This document shows, in pieces, positions 18,435 through 28,300 of a stretch of DNA of 64,000 nucleotides; position 1 is the stretch's first letter, and each line of letters starts with the position of its first letter. This DNA comes from Opitutaceae bacterium (GTDB lineage Bacteria > Verrucomicrobiota > Verrucomicrobiia > Opitutales > Opitutaceae): assembly GCA_947474995.1 (NCBI GenBank), contig CANJNJ010000004.1, positions 1 to 64,000 of the forward strand, given 5' to 3'. Position numbers and translations under genes: made by a program. The notes under the pieces are model-generated. The model was not told where the DNA came from, made no database searches, and saw only the letters and a program-made list of their open reading frames with translations.

Positions 18435-19580
18435 AGTCGCCGTTGCGCATTGGGATTGTTGGGATGGGAGGCTTTGCGGGCTCCCATCACCGGGCGATCG
18501 CCCATTTGGAAGAGCGCGGCGCCGCCCGACTCGTTTGCACCTGCGACCCCGATCCCGATTCCTTTACCGGCGAACGATAATCCTGGCGACTGGCGCACGG
18601 GGCGTGCGGGTGTTTTCGGACTACCGGGTCATGCTGGAGGAATGTCACCGCGAATTGGACATGGTCGTCGTGCCCACGCCCATTCCCCTGCACGCCGAGA
18701 TGCACGCGGCCGCGATTGCCTACGGACTGCCAGTGTACCTGGAGAAACCGCCCACCCTCGATTATTTAGAACTCGAAGAGATGATCGCGACGGACTCCCA
18801 GGGGCGCAAATCGTCTCATGTGGGATTTAATTTCATCATCGAACGACAGCGGCTCGCGCTGAAGCAGCGCATCCTGGCGGGGGAATTCGGCGCGATTCGG
18901 CTCGCAAATCTGGCCTCGCTCTGGCCGCGGCCACGAGCTATTTCCGGCGCAATACCTGGGCTGGCCGCCTGCGCATGGACGGCCGGGTGGTGCTCGACTC
19001 TTGCTTCGGCAATGCCATGGCGCACTTCGTCCACAACATGCTGTTCTGGGCGGGCGGCACCGAGCTGTTTAGTTGGGCCCAGCCCAGTGCAGTCCGGGCC
19101 GAACTCTATCGGGCGCATGCGATCGAGGGTGCAGACACCTTCTTCGTCGAAGCGGACACGGCGACAGGGATCACCTTGCTCTTTGCGCTTTCGCACGCCT
19201 GCGCCGGCGCAAGCACGCAATCGGAGACGATTCTCTGCGACCGAGCCACGTTGACCTATCTGGTCGGCCAGCACGTGGAGATTCGGTGGAACGATGGACG
19301 CGTGGAAACTCACCCCCTGGATCCCTTCGATCCCCTGGTCGAAAACCACCTCCACTACTTTCGCTATCTGCGCGGCGAACGACCGCGCCCGGCCACGACC
19401 CTCACTGACTCCCGGCCTTTTGTAATGCTCAACGACCTCGCCCATGTGTCGAGCGGCCGGATTGCCGTCATTCCCCAGGCCCACGTGAGCCACGCCCGGG
19501 ATGAAAAGGAGCAAAAGGATTATCTCCACGTGACGAACTTGGCCGGAACCTTGGAAAACTTTCTCATTCGCGGCCTCTGA
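18431..19580 (+). pseudogene. Broken Gfo/Idh/MocA-family oxidoreductase
   Basis: Three frames together give one NAD(P)-dependent sugar oxidoreductase. From the GTG at 18431 the Rossmann start reads RIGIVGMGGFAGSHHRAIAH and stops at TAA 18578-18580. The reading resumes in another frame near 18595 (RVFSDYRVMLEECHRELDMV, then PTPIPLHAEMHAA and VYLEKPPTLDYLEL). Near 18925 it shifts again to the frame reading DGRVVLDSCFGNAMAHFVHN through to the stop at 19580. One nonsense codon and two frame changes make loss of function likely. The GTG overlaps the stop of the kpsF remnant, suggesting an old coupled pair in sugar metabolism. Confidence 0.8.
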
Positions 19581-19816
19581 CCTGGGGCCAACGGATGGGA
19601 CCGGGCACCAGGAGAAGTCGTCACGGCTGCCGATCTTCCACGCTTTCATCGCACCGTACACGCCATGACCGGTGAATGACCGATCCAACCGCCGGTGAAG
19701 CGGCACAAATAGTCGTCCAGGTTTCGCCGGCTAATGGCGTTCACCGCTTTGGCTACAAAAGCGCCTGCCGTTCGGCCGCCGCTTTACACTTCGGAAAGTT
19801 TCACCAACTTGCCTGC

Positions 19817-21460
19817 ATGCCCACGCCCGCCTTCGTGTACCAAGATCCGCTCCCCCTCGCCGGAGATGACACCGAGTATCGCCTGCTTTCGAAAGAAGGC
19901 ATCAGCGCCGCGACGTTCGAAGGTCGCGAAATCCTGAAAGTCGACCCGGAAACCATCGCGTATGTCACCCAACAGGCCTTTCACGACACCTCGTTCATGC
20001 TGCGCACGAAACATCTGCAGCAGGTCGCGGCCATTCTCGACGATCCCGAGGCATCGGAAAACGACCGCTACGTTGCCCTGACGCTGCTGAAGAATGCCGA
20101 AATTGCCGCGCAGGGCATCCTGCCGATGTGTCAGGACACCGGCACGGCGGCCGTCTTCGCCAAAAAAGGGCAGCAAGTCTGGACCGGAGCGAACGACGCC
20201 GAGTGGATTTCCAAGGGAGTCTACGAATGCTTTACGAAGGAAAATCTGCGCTATTCGCAGACCGCGCCGCTCGACATGTGGAAGGAAGTGAACACCGGCA
20301 CTAACTTGCCGGCGCAAATCGACGTGTTCGCGACCGCCGGAGCCCAGTTTGAGTTCCTGTTCGTGGCCAAAGGCGGAGGCTCAGCCAACAAGTTGTTTCT
20401 CTTTCAGGAGACGAAGGCCCTGCTCAATCCGAAGAGCTTCGAAAAATTCGTCGCCGACAAGCTGCCGTTGCTCGGGACCGCCGCCTGCCCGCCGTATCAC
20501 TTGGTCTTCGTTGTCGGCGGAACCAGCGCCGAAGCCTGCATGAAGACCCTCAAGCTCGCATCGGCGAAATATCTGGATGCGTTGCCGACCACAGGTAACG
20601 AGCACGGCCGGGCCTTCCGCGATCTCGGGATGGAGGAGAAGGTGCTGCAAATCGCGCGGGCCACCGGCATTGGCGCCCAGTTTGGCGGGAAATATTTTGC
20701 CTTGGACGTTCGCGTGGTACGCCTGCCACGCCACGGCGCCAGTTGCCCGGTGGGGATGGGGGTCTCGTGCAGTGCCGATCGCAATATCAAGGCCAAGATC
20801 ACCAAGGACGGCGTTTTCCTGGAAAAAATGGAGGCAAACCCCGGTCGCTTCATCCCGGCGGCGCTACGCACCTGGAAAGGCGACAAGATTGTCCGCATCG
20901 ACCTCAACCGGCCGATGAAGGAAATTCTGGCGGAACTTTCCAAGCACCCGGTGACCACGCGTGTTTCGCTGACGGGATCATTGATCGTGGCTCGCGACAG
21001 CGCGCACGCGAAGCTCAAGGAGCGCATCGACGCCGGCCAAGGGTTGCCGCAATACCTCAAGGATCACCCGGTTTACTACGCCGGCCCGGCGAAGACGCCC
21101 ACGGGATATGCCTCGGGTTCATTTGGGCCCACCACGGCGGGCCGGATGGACAGTTACGTCGATTTGTTCCAATCCCATGGAGGCTCGATGGTGATGCTCG
21201 CCAAGGGCAATCGCAGTGCGCAGGTCACGACCGCGTGCAAGAAGCACGGCGGATTCTATCTCGGAAGCATCGGCGGTCCGGCCGCGATTTTGGCCAAGGA
21301 AAACATCCGCAAGGTCGAGGTGCTTGAGTACCCCGAGTTGGGCATGGAGGCGGTGTGGAAAATCGAGGTGGAAGAATTCCCGGCGTTCATCCTCGTCGAC
21401 GACAAGGGCAACGATTTCTTCGCGAACGGTTGTGCCGCCTGCCTGCCCGCCAAAAAATAG
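19817..21460 (+). CDS. Class I fumarate hydratase (4Fe-4S)
   Basis: The protein is 547 residues from the ATG at 19817, matching the usual length of E. coli FumA/FumB. The open frame from 19676 has no family sequence. It has the conserved PMCQDTGTA (cluster Cys), [53 protein letters not shown] and [14 protein letters not shown] segments and a C-terminal [11 protein letters not shown]. It interconverts fumarate and L-malate in the TCA cycle using an oxygen-sensitive 4Fe-4S cluster. A 236-bp spacer precedes it, with no evident gene. It converges on yjbQ with 26 bp between stops. Confidence 0.94.
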   Translation: MPTPAFVYQDPLPLAGDDTEYRLLSKEGISAATFEGREILKVDPETIAYVTQQAFHDTSFMLRTKHLQQVAAILDDPEASENDRYVALTLLKNAEIAAQGILPMCQDTGTAAVFAKKGQQVWTGANDAEWISKGVYECFTKENLRYSQTAPLDMWKEVNTGTNLPAQIDVFATAGAQFEFLFVAKGGGSANKLFLFQETKALLNPKSFEKFVADKLPLLGTAACPPYHLVFVVGGTSAEACMKTLKLASAKYLDALPTTGNEHGRAFRDLGMEEKVLQIARATGIGAQFGGKYFALDVRVVRLPRHGASCPVGMGVSCSADRNIKAKITKDGVFLEKMEANPGRFIPAALRTWKGDKIVRIDLNRPMKEILAELSKHPVTTRVSLTGSLIVARDSAHAKLKERIDAGQGLPQYLKDHPVYYAGPAKTPTGYASGSFGPTTAGRMDSYVDLFQSHGGSMVMLAKGNRSAQVTTACKKHGGFYLGSIGGPAAILAKENIRKVEVLEYPELGMEAVWKIEVEEFPAFILVDDKGNDFFANGCAACLPAKK

Positions 21461-21486
21461 GACCACGCCGTGGAACGGGGCGGTGT

Positions 21487-21906
21487 TTATTCACCCATCA
21501 CGGTGACCACCACCCGTCGCGCGTGTGACGCCCGCCGGTGTTCCCAGAGGAAGAGGCCCTGCCAAGTTCCCAACATCAAGCGACCGGCAGAAATCGGCAC
21601 GTTCTCGCTCGTGCGCGTCAGGGCCATTTTAATGTGACTGGGCATATCGTCCAAACCTTCGGCCGTGTGCGTAAAAAGCGGATCGCGCTCGGGCACCAGG
21701 CGGTCGAACCAAGCTTCGAGGTCCTGACCAGCCGACGGATCCGCGTTTTCCATGATAACGAGCGAACAACTGGTATGCTGGCAGAAGATCGTGGCGACGC
21801 CCCGATTCACTTTACTGCGGTCCACCTCCCCGGCAACGAGCGCCGTGATTTCGTGCAGCCCTTTGCCTGAAGTTCGAATTGCCAGCGTAGTTTGGTGAAC
21901 GGGCAT
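21487..21906 (-). CDS. yjbQ: YjbQ/UPF0047 family protein
   Basis: This 139-residue protein has the conserved UPF0047 motifs: TIFCQHTSCSLVIMENADPS in the first half, HTAEGLDDMPSHIKMAL in the middle and GRLMLGTWQGLFLWEHR near the end. Structures of the family show a trimer with a metal-binding His cluster, and some members have weak thiamine-phosphate synthase activity. The true role is unclear. It lies after the sigma-factor operon terminator and so is probably transcribed separately. Confidence 0.9.
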   Translation of the reverse strand: MPVHQTTLAIRTSGKGLHEITALVAGEVDRSKVNRGVATIFCQHTSCSLVIMENADPSAGQDLEAWFDRLVPERDPLFTHTAEGLDDMPSHIKMALTRTSENVPISAGRLMLGTWQGLFLWEHRRASHARRVVVTVMGE

Positions 21907-21976
21907 ACGCCGCGATTTAGACGGTCATCTCAAACTGCTTCAAAATCATTCTAAGCCGGCCAAGCGGCGCATGGGC

Positions 21977-22003
21977 TAAAAAAAGCCCCGCGTCAGGCGG
22001 GGC
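21977..22003 (-). terminator. Rho-independent terminator of the sigma factor operon
   Basis: On the minus strand GCCCCGC-CTGAC-GCGGGGC forms a 7-bp GC stem directly followed by seven T residues (read as A on the plus strand at 21978-21984). It lies 25 bp after the stop of the anti-sigma-like gene and before yjbQ. Confidence 0.85.
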
Positions 22004-22027
22004 AGCAACGAAACAAAATATTTTTGT

Positions 22028-22876
22028 TCAGAACTTGAAGGACAAACGATCGCCTCGGCCACTCAACCGATGGGTCTGATCGTAGAGGCGATCGTCGGAA
22101 ATTTGACTCACCACGCGTTCCCCTGTGCGCAGCGGAGCGTCAGGCGAAGTCATCATGGCCATGGCTGACTGCAAGCGAGCCCGGCGCGCTTCGCTCGGCG
22201 TCGCCATCTGCGCGAGAGGCTCCACGGTCGTCGTCCGGGCCGGCAATAAGCGCGCTTCAAAACCATAGGAGGCACCCAGCAGGCCCCGCGTAACGGCGGG
22301 CTCGGCGGCCTGGGCCGCGGCGAGATTCGCCGCGATCAAACGCCCGGACGTCATGGCTGCCGTGGTGCGTGCACCCGATGAACCGGCGAGGAGCGACATC
22401 CCATACAAATCTGCCGTCGATGAATCCGACCGCGAATTTTCAGTCAGTGCTACCGCCGACTCATTTTCCCGGACTTCATATACTCCGTAAACTCCAGGAG
22501 CCTCTTCGCCGATTGTCGCCAAGTTCGCACTTCCCGCACTACCGCCCCCGGAAACGGCATCTGATGAGGGACTCTCGGAGACTGTCGCGACCGAGCCCGC
22601 GTCATTTCCGGTCACAACCAATGGTTGTGACTGGCGGACCGTAACGAGTGTAACCGCGAGGACCGCCGTAGCACCGAGCGGCAACCGGTAGCGCGCAAGC
22701 CCATTGAAAATTACCGGCACCTGGTGCCACCACGCCCGCTTCTGCACCAAAGCGGCGAGCTGCTTGGCCCGAAGTTCGCGATCAAACTCAGCCCAAAATT
22801 CCACGGGGGGCCGCTCGGCTCTCTTTAAACGAATTAAATCCTCAACCGTAATCGGTCGTTTACTCTCGTCGTTCAT
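22028..22876 (-). CDS. Membrane protein paired with ECF sigma factor, possible anti-sigma factor
   Basis: The 282-residue protein has a charged cytoplasmic-type N-terminus (MNDESKRPITVEDLIRLKRA) and one hydrophobic segment at about residues 64-82 (YRLPLGATAVLAVTLVTV). A long Ser/Ala/Thr-rich exported tail has no recognised domain. Its ATG overlaps the TGA of the sigma factor gene (ATGA), the standard arrangement for a sigma/anti-sigma pair. The Cys/His motif of the zinc anti-sigma family is not present, so the assignment rests on topology and gene order. The terminator at 21977-22003 closes the operon. Confidence 0.6.
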   Translation of the reverse strand: MNDESKRPITVEDLIRLKRAERPPVEFWAEFDRELRAKQLAALVQKRAWWHQVPVIFNGLARYRLPLGATAVLAVTLVTVRQSQPLVVTGNDAGSVATVSESPSSDAVSGGGSAGSANLATIGEEAPGVYGVYEVRENESAVALTENSRSDSSTADLYGMSLLAGSSGARTTAAMTSGRLIAANLAAAQAAEPAVTRGLLGASYGFEARLLPARTTTVEPLAQMATPSEARRARLQSAMAMMTSPDAPLRTGERVVSQISDDRLYDQTHRLSGRGDRLSFKF

Positions 22877-23511
22877 CGGCGCAGGTAGGGCTGAAGTTCA
22901 GCCTGTAAAAGTTGTTTCGCATAATGCAGCCGTGATCGCACGGTGCCCACGGAACAGTCCATGATTTCGGCTATTTCCTGATGACTCAGGCCATCAATTT
23001 CAAAAAGAGTTACCACGGTGCGATGCTTGATAGACAATTTCAGCATGGCATCGTTCAATTTTTCCTGCAGCTCACGGACGTAGGCGCCCCGGTCAACCCC
23101 TGTTTTATCTGTAAGAGCTGCAATGATTTCCTTAGATACCGGCTCTTCAGCATCGATACTTTCCAAGCTGAAAAACGAGCGCAGTCGCGATTTCCTGAGG
23201 TGACTGAGAGTTGAATTGACCGCAATCCGGTATAGCCAGGTGAAAAACGCCGACTGTCCGCCAAAACGGTGGATCGACTGGAAAGCCTTGATGAAAGAGT
23301 CTTGCGTCAAGTCGGCCGCATCCTCGCGGTTCGACGTCATGTTATAGATGATTCCGTAGACCCGCTCGCGATACTTATTGATTAGGCGATCGAAAGCCGC
23401 GACGTCGCCGGCCTGAATCTTGCGCACCAAATCTATATCCGCATCCGCCTCCTGCCGCCGTTCCGGGGATGCAACCAGCGTCTTACCCAAAACTTTGGTC
23501 GCTTCGGTCAC
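22873..23511 (-). CDS. RNA polymerase ECF-type sigma factor (sigma-70 family, SigE-like)
   Basis: The protein is 212 residues from a GTG at 23509-23511. An ATG at 23652 exists but would run 80 bp into the 3' end of the upstream gene and adds a basic, non-conserved leader. Region 2 is IQAGDVAAFDRLINKYRERV with NMTSNREDAADLTQDSFIKA. Region 4 is LSIKHRTVVTLFEIDGLSHQ then EIAEIMDCSVGTVRSRLHYA, a helix-turn-helix. It resembles group IV sigma factors that answer envelope stress. The coupled membrane protein downstream would be the signal input. The target promoter cannot be told from this window. Confidence 0.88.
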   Translation of the reverse strand: MTEATKVLGKTLVASPERRQEADADIDLVRKIQAGDVAAFDRLINKYRERVYGIIYNMTSNREDAADLTQDSFIKAFQSIHRFGGQSAFFTWLYRIAVNSTLSHLRKSRLRSFFSLESIDAEEPVSKEIIAALTDKTGVDRGAYVRELQEKLNDAMLKLSIKHRTVVTLFEIDGLSHQEIAEIMDCSVGTVRSRLHYAKQLLQAELQPYLRR

Positions 23512-23572
23512 AAGGGAAACGAAATGCCAACCTGCACACCGGGGCAACTCGAATTTTTCACCAACTCGTAAA

Positions 23573-24694
23573 TCAATGGGCAGTCTCCAGCGCGGCGACT
23601 TGCGCTCCGAGAAAGTCACAAAGATTAAGGAGCAGCGGCGTCGGCGACTCACGGGGCCAGTCCCGCATCGCCACCCGGGCAGCCGTCAATTCGCGATGGA
23701 CGGCATCAGCCACGGCGGCAAACACCCCGTGGTCACGCATTTGCAGCAAACGCCGTTCGAGTTGCGGCGGTCGCTGCCCGGTGACCTCGGCCGTCAATTC
23801 CGTCGCTTCATTCGCCGGCAGCCGTTCGAGCAGGATTAGGAGGGGAAGGGTTAGCTTACCACTGGCGAGATCTGTTCCCAACGTCTTGCCCAACCGCGAC
23901 TCCTCGCCAAAGAAGTCCGCCAAGTCATCGTAGATTTGATAGGCAATACCTAGGTGGCGCCCAAACGAACCCACCGCGTCCACGTAACCGCTGGGAAAAC
24001 CGGCCAACTTGGCGCCCAAAAAACACGAAACTCGAAAGAGTTCGGCGGTCTTCAAATCGACAATACGCTGGTAATCAGCCCGCGTTATGTTGGTCGAACC
24101 GCGGCGCAGCGTCTGCACGATCTCGCCGGCACAAACCCGCCGCGTCGATTCGGAGACTGCGGCACAAATTTCCGTGGTCGGAAACTGGGTGGCCAGATGC
24201 AGCGCGTGGGCAAAAATGGCGTCACCAAGCAGGACGGCGGCGGTGGCGCCAAATTCTCGCGCGGCCGTCCGTCGTCGGCGGCGGACATCGGCTTCGTCCA
24301 TGATATCATCATGCACCAGCGTCGCGAGATGCACGAGCTCCACGACGGCCGCCACTTTGACCAAATCGGGTTTGATTTCTTCCGCTCCCTGCCAGCCGCT
24401 GAGAAAAACGAGCGTGGGCCGGATCCGTTTGCCCGAGGTATCGATGCAATAATCCGCCATCGTCCGAATCTCGGGCTCGAAGGAATCGAGTTGTCCCCGC
24501 AAAAATCTATCCAATTCTGCCAAATGCGGGGCAATTTGCTTGAAAACGCCGTCAAAGGCCTGGGGCGTCGTCCCATCGTTTCTCTGTAGGACCGGCCTGA
24601 TCTCGCTCATGAATCCAGCCCGATCGATGCCCGCCGGACGATTCGGCGGAAGACGAGAGGCCCGTTCGGCTGGCTCTGGACGAACACTGCTCAT
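23573..24694 (-). CDS. Polyprenyl diphosphate synthase (octaprenyl-type, IspB-like)
   Basis: This 373-residue protein is longer than the usual 320-340 because of its N-terminus; an internal ATG at 24610 (MSEIRPVLQRND) is an alternative start. The trans-isoprenyl synthase motifs are clear: GKRIRPTLVFL, the first Asp-rich motif LVHDDIMDEADVRRRRRT and the second, YQIYDDLADFFG. KTLGTDLASGKLTLPLLILL follows. It condenses isopentenyl diphosphate units into the long all-trans chain used for menaquinone or ubiquinone. Chain length is not certain from the residues before the first motif. It may be cotranscribed with the sigma factor gene 61 bp downstream. Confidence 0.9.
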   Translation of the reverse strand: MSSVRPEPAERASRLPPNRPAGIDRAGFMSEIRPVLQRNDGTTPQAFDGVFKQIAPHLAELDRFLRGQLDSFEPEIRTMADYCIDTSGKRIRPTLVFLSGWQGAEEIKPDLVKVAAVVELVHLATLVHDDIMDEADVRRRRRTAAREFGATAAVLLGDAIFAHALHLATQFPTTEICAAVSESTRRVCAGEIVQTLRRGSTNITRADYQRIVDLKTAELFRVSCFLGAKLAGFPSGYVDAVGSFGRHLGIAYQIYDDLADFFGEESRLGKTLGTDLASGKLTLPLLILLERLPANEATELTAEVTGQRPPQLERRLLQMRDHGVFAAVADAVHRELTAARVAMRDWPRESPTPLLLNLCDFLGAQVAALETAH

Positions 24695-24755
24695 GGATCG
24701 CTGGACCTTGGACTAGAAATAGGAAATGACGACTCAATAGTCAAAGCGCTCCCTG

Positions 24756-25358
24756 ATGAACCACCCCGCCCTGCTGGCATTGCTTATCGCCGCGTCCCTT
24801 TACGTCGGAAAACTTTGGTGTAGTGATCGACGCGCCGGGACACCGAACGCGTCCGCCCTGCCTGGCGCAACGAGGGCACCGCTTCGCGCCTCGCTGTTTG
24901 CCGTGGCCGGCAGCCTCGCCTTGCTCGCGCTGGAATCCTTGGGCGAGGTTTCACTCGGAATCGCCAACCAGCAGTCGACCATGACTTGGTTGTTTGCCCT
25001 TTATTCGGTTACCGGCGCACCGCTCATCGAAGAGCTGATCTTTCGCGGCTGGCTGGTGGTCGAACACCGTGGGCGGGCCACGCTTTGGGTCGCCGCCGTC
25101 GGGGCATCAGTGGTTTTCGCCGCCTTGCATCCGTTTCTTTGGCGGTGGGACGACGCCGGATTCGCGCTCACCACCCACCCCAAGGGCTGGTTCAGTACGG
25201 CAGCTGTCTTCGGCACATCCCTGTGGTTTTACGTCGCGAGATTCGCGTCCTGGAACCCCCATCGGTCATTGCTTCCGTGTTTCGCCGGCCACGCCGCAAA
25301 AAACCTTGGCGTGATTCTGATCAAGGCCGCAACGGGATTCATGGGCGCCCTTTGGTGA
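24756..25358 (+). CDS. CPBP-family intramembrane metalloprotease (CAAX protease-like)
   Basis: The 200-residue protein has about five membrane segments. The ABI/CPBP signatures are EELIFRGW (E92, E93, R97), the second motif FAALHPFLW and the third FAGHAAKN, which provide the metal-coordinating Glu and His residues. Bacterial members cleave substrates in the membrane or act in immunity to self-made peptides; the substrate here is unknown. It is divergent from the polyprenyl synthase gene, separated by 61 bp, and converges on the giant Ig-repeat gene. Confidence 0.85.
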   Translation: MNHPALLALLIAASLYVGKLWCSDRRAGTPNASALPGATRAPLRASLFAVAGSLALLALESLGEVSLGIANQQSTMTWLFALYSVTGAPLIEELIFRGWLVVEHRGRATLWVAAVGASVVFAALHPFLWRWDDAGFALTTHPKGWFSTAAVFGTSLWFYVARFASWNPHRSLLPCFAGHAAKNLGVILIKAATGFMGALW

Positions 25359-25371
25359 GCGAGCGCCCATG
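25340..25371. terminator. Inverted repeat between convergent genes
   Basis: A perfect 9-bp inverted repeat (CATGGGCGC at 25340-25348 and GCGCCCATG at 25363-25371) with a 14-nt loop spans the end of the CPBP gene and the gap to the giant gene stop at 25375. No T-tract follows on either side, so bidirectional termination is only possible. Confidence 0.3.
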
Positions 25372-25374
25372 GGA

Positions 25375-28300
25375 TCACGGAACTTCGTAGACTTCGATTA
25401 GGGCAACTCCCGTCGCCGAACCTGGCGCGACGACTTGGGCGTTGTAGCGACCGGGCGGCAAATTCATCAGCACGGCGGCGTCCTTGCTTCCACCATTGAG
25501 CGGGAACGCGCCGACTGACACCGCCGCTGAGTTCAAGAGCGAGGTATCGTTGCCCTGCTCCCAATTGTCGTTTTCCCGGATGACGACGCCGTCGTCCGCC
25601 CGTGTGACCCGCAGCAACGGATCGCTCAGCGTTCCGGGGAAGTTAAAGGGCGCGCCACCCAAGGTCGGACCAACCGCGCGGATCAACAGCTTTTTCGCCG
25701 TGTTACCGCTGACCGTAAAGCCGGCACTGAGCTGGTTTTGAGCGCCCGCTCCGACAAATCCACGGGTCGCGACATTGGTGAGCTTGTTCGCCGAGAACGG
25801 TTGCAGCGTGTCGAGGTCGTAGAGTTCGAGGAGGGCGACGCCGGTGGTATTGTTCACGCCCGTCACCTCTGCCACGTACGATCCCGGCGCAAGTTGAACG
25901 AGCAGCGCGGCATCACGACTTGACGCGGCCAATGGGAAGCCGCCGGCGACCGCCGACGCGTCGGCGAGGGCCGAGCCACCACCCCAATTGTCGTTGGTGA
26001 AGACGAGACCGCTGCCCGAGAGGCGCAACTGCGGATCCGCCAGGACACCCGTGACGCCAAACGCCCCGAGGGTTGGGCCGATCGCCCGCACCAACACCTG
26101 CTTCGGCGAATCCCCGGAAATCGTGAAGCCCGCCACCAGGATACGGTCACCCACGCCCACTTCCGCTCGCGTGGATAGATTGCGGAGGAATCCGTCGCTA
26201 AAGGAGACGCCCGAGGACACCGCGGCGATGAACGTTCCGCCCGGTCCGCCCGTCAGGGTCCCCGTCAGAAAGCCCGTGGCCGGATCGGCCCGGCCGGTGT
26301 AGCGGTTACCCGCCTGGGTCGTGATCGTGAAGTTACCCGTGGTTCCCAACGTGCCGTTGCCGGCGTCGCGGAATGTTCCGTCGGAGGTATAGATCGTAAT
26401 TGAACCATCCGGCCCGACGATGGCGACAAACAAGCTGTCGGCGCGACCGGAGAAGTTCCCGGAATAGAGCCCCGACGCCACGGTGCTCGCGCTGGAGAAG
26501 CTGAGCGGCCCAATGAAGGTGGCACGCCCGGCGTCCATCGAGCCCGATATGCCGGTATCGCTCGCGGTGCCCGAGATTTGGGCCTTGCCGACACTATCAA
26601 CCTGGATGAACCCACCGCCGGCATCGAGCGGCAGGCTCGGGAAGAAGTAAATCCGGTTCGCCCCCGTGGAGGTAAACCCGATGAACGTCGCACTCTTGCC
26701 GCGGACATTGATGGCGGAGAAGCGACCGGATTCTCCCGGGGCCGCGTACGAGCCGTTGTAAACAATGTCCGCTCCGCCGGCTCCGGGCAGCACCGCGAGC
26801 ACCGTGATGGCGGCGGAGGTGGTCGCGGCTCCCGAATTATCGATGGCAATTGCGGTCACGCGATAGATGCCTTCGGCGCCCGGCGTCCATTGGGCCGAAT
26901 ACGGCGCGGTGTTCTTGGGCGCGCCAACGGCGAGCCCGTTGGCAAAGAACTGCACACTCGCGATCGTGCCGTCGGCGTCAGTGGCCGTGGCCGTAAGGTT
27001 CGCGCCCGAGCCCACGCGGACGGCTGTGCCATTCGACGGCCCCGTCATCGTCACCGTCGGGGCACGATTGGAGACAACGGTGACGGTGATGGCCGTTGAG
27101 TTGGTCACGTTGCCCGAATCGTCGGTGGCTTGCGCCAGCACCGTGTAATTGCCGGCCGCGCTCGGCACCCAAGCCGCACTGTAGGGCAAGCCACTGGCCG
27201 TGCCGACCACATTGCCGTTGGCCATGAATCGCACGGAAGCGATCGTTCCGTCCGTATCCGTGGCAATCGCGGTGAGATTCACCACGCTGCCGCCATTGAC
27301 GAGCGTCCCGTTGGGCGGACTGGTGAGTGAAACCGCCGGAGCATTATTACCTCTGACGGTAATGCTGATTGCCGCCGCACTCGAGGAGGAGAGACCGGCG
27401 CTATCCGTCGCGATCGCCAGGAAGCTGTAGGTGCCGGGAGCGTTGGGCGTGAACTGCGCAGAATACGGCGAGGTGATATCCGTGCCGACGCCGACGCCAT
27501 TGACGAAAAACTGCATCTGCGCGGTCGGCCCGTTGCCGCCACTGGAAGTCGCCGCAATCGGGATCAAATTACCCACGCTGTATAATGTCGTGGCGATCGG
27601 GTTGGTTATCGTCACCGCGGGTGCCGCCGAGCCAGTGATGGCCACGACAATCGGCGTGCTCGTGGTAACATTTCCGACATTGTCCGTGGCGACCGCGGTC
27701 AGGCTGAACGTGCCGGCCAAGGTTGGCCGCCAACTGACATTGTAAGGGGCGCTGGTGGCCGCACCAAGAGAAAGACCGTTGGTAAAGAATTGGACACTGA
27801 CAATCGCGCCATCGGCATCATTGGCCGTCGCGGAAATTAGAACTTGGTTACCAAGACTGTAACTGCCCGCCGCCGGACTGGTCAGGGCCACGGTCGGCGG
27901 AGCGTTGGCGCCAATCGTCACCGTGACGGGCGCGCTGGTGGAAACATTGCCGCTGTTATCGGTAGCCTGCGCGGTAAGCACGTAATTGCCCACCGATCCC
28001 GGCGACCAAGTGGCCGTATACGGAGAAACCGTGTCAATTGCGCCCTGGGGAACGCCGTTAACAAAGAACTGAACCTGCGTAATCGAACCGTCGGAGTCCG
28101 CGGCATTTGCCGTCAGGTTGAGGTTGGCACCGACCGTGTAAGAACTGCCGTTGGTCGGATTTGTGACGGAGACGGTCGGGGCCGCGGAGGCACCCACCGT
28201 CACGGTGACGGGAGCAGAATCCGTGATGTTTCCGAGGTTGTCCGTGGCGCGGGCGCCAAGCGTATAGGTGCCGAGCGCGTTCGGCGCCCACGCGGCCGCA

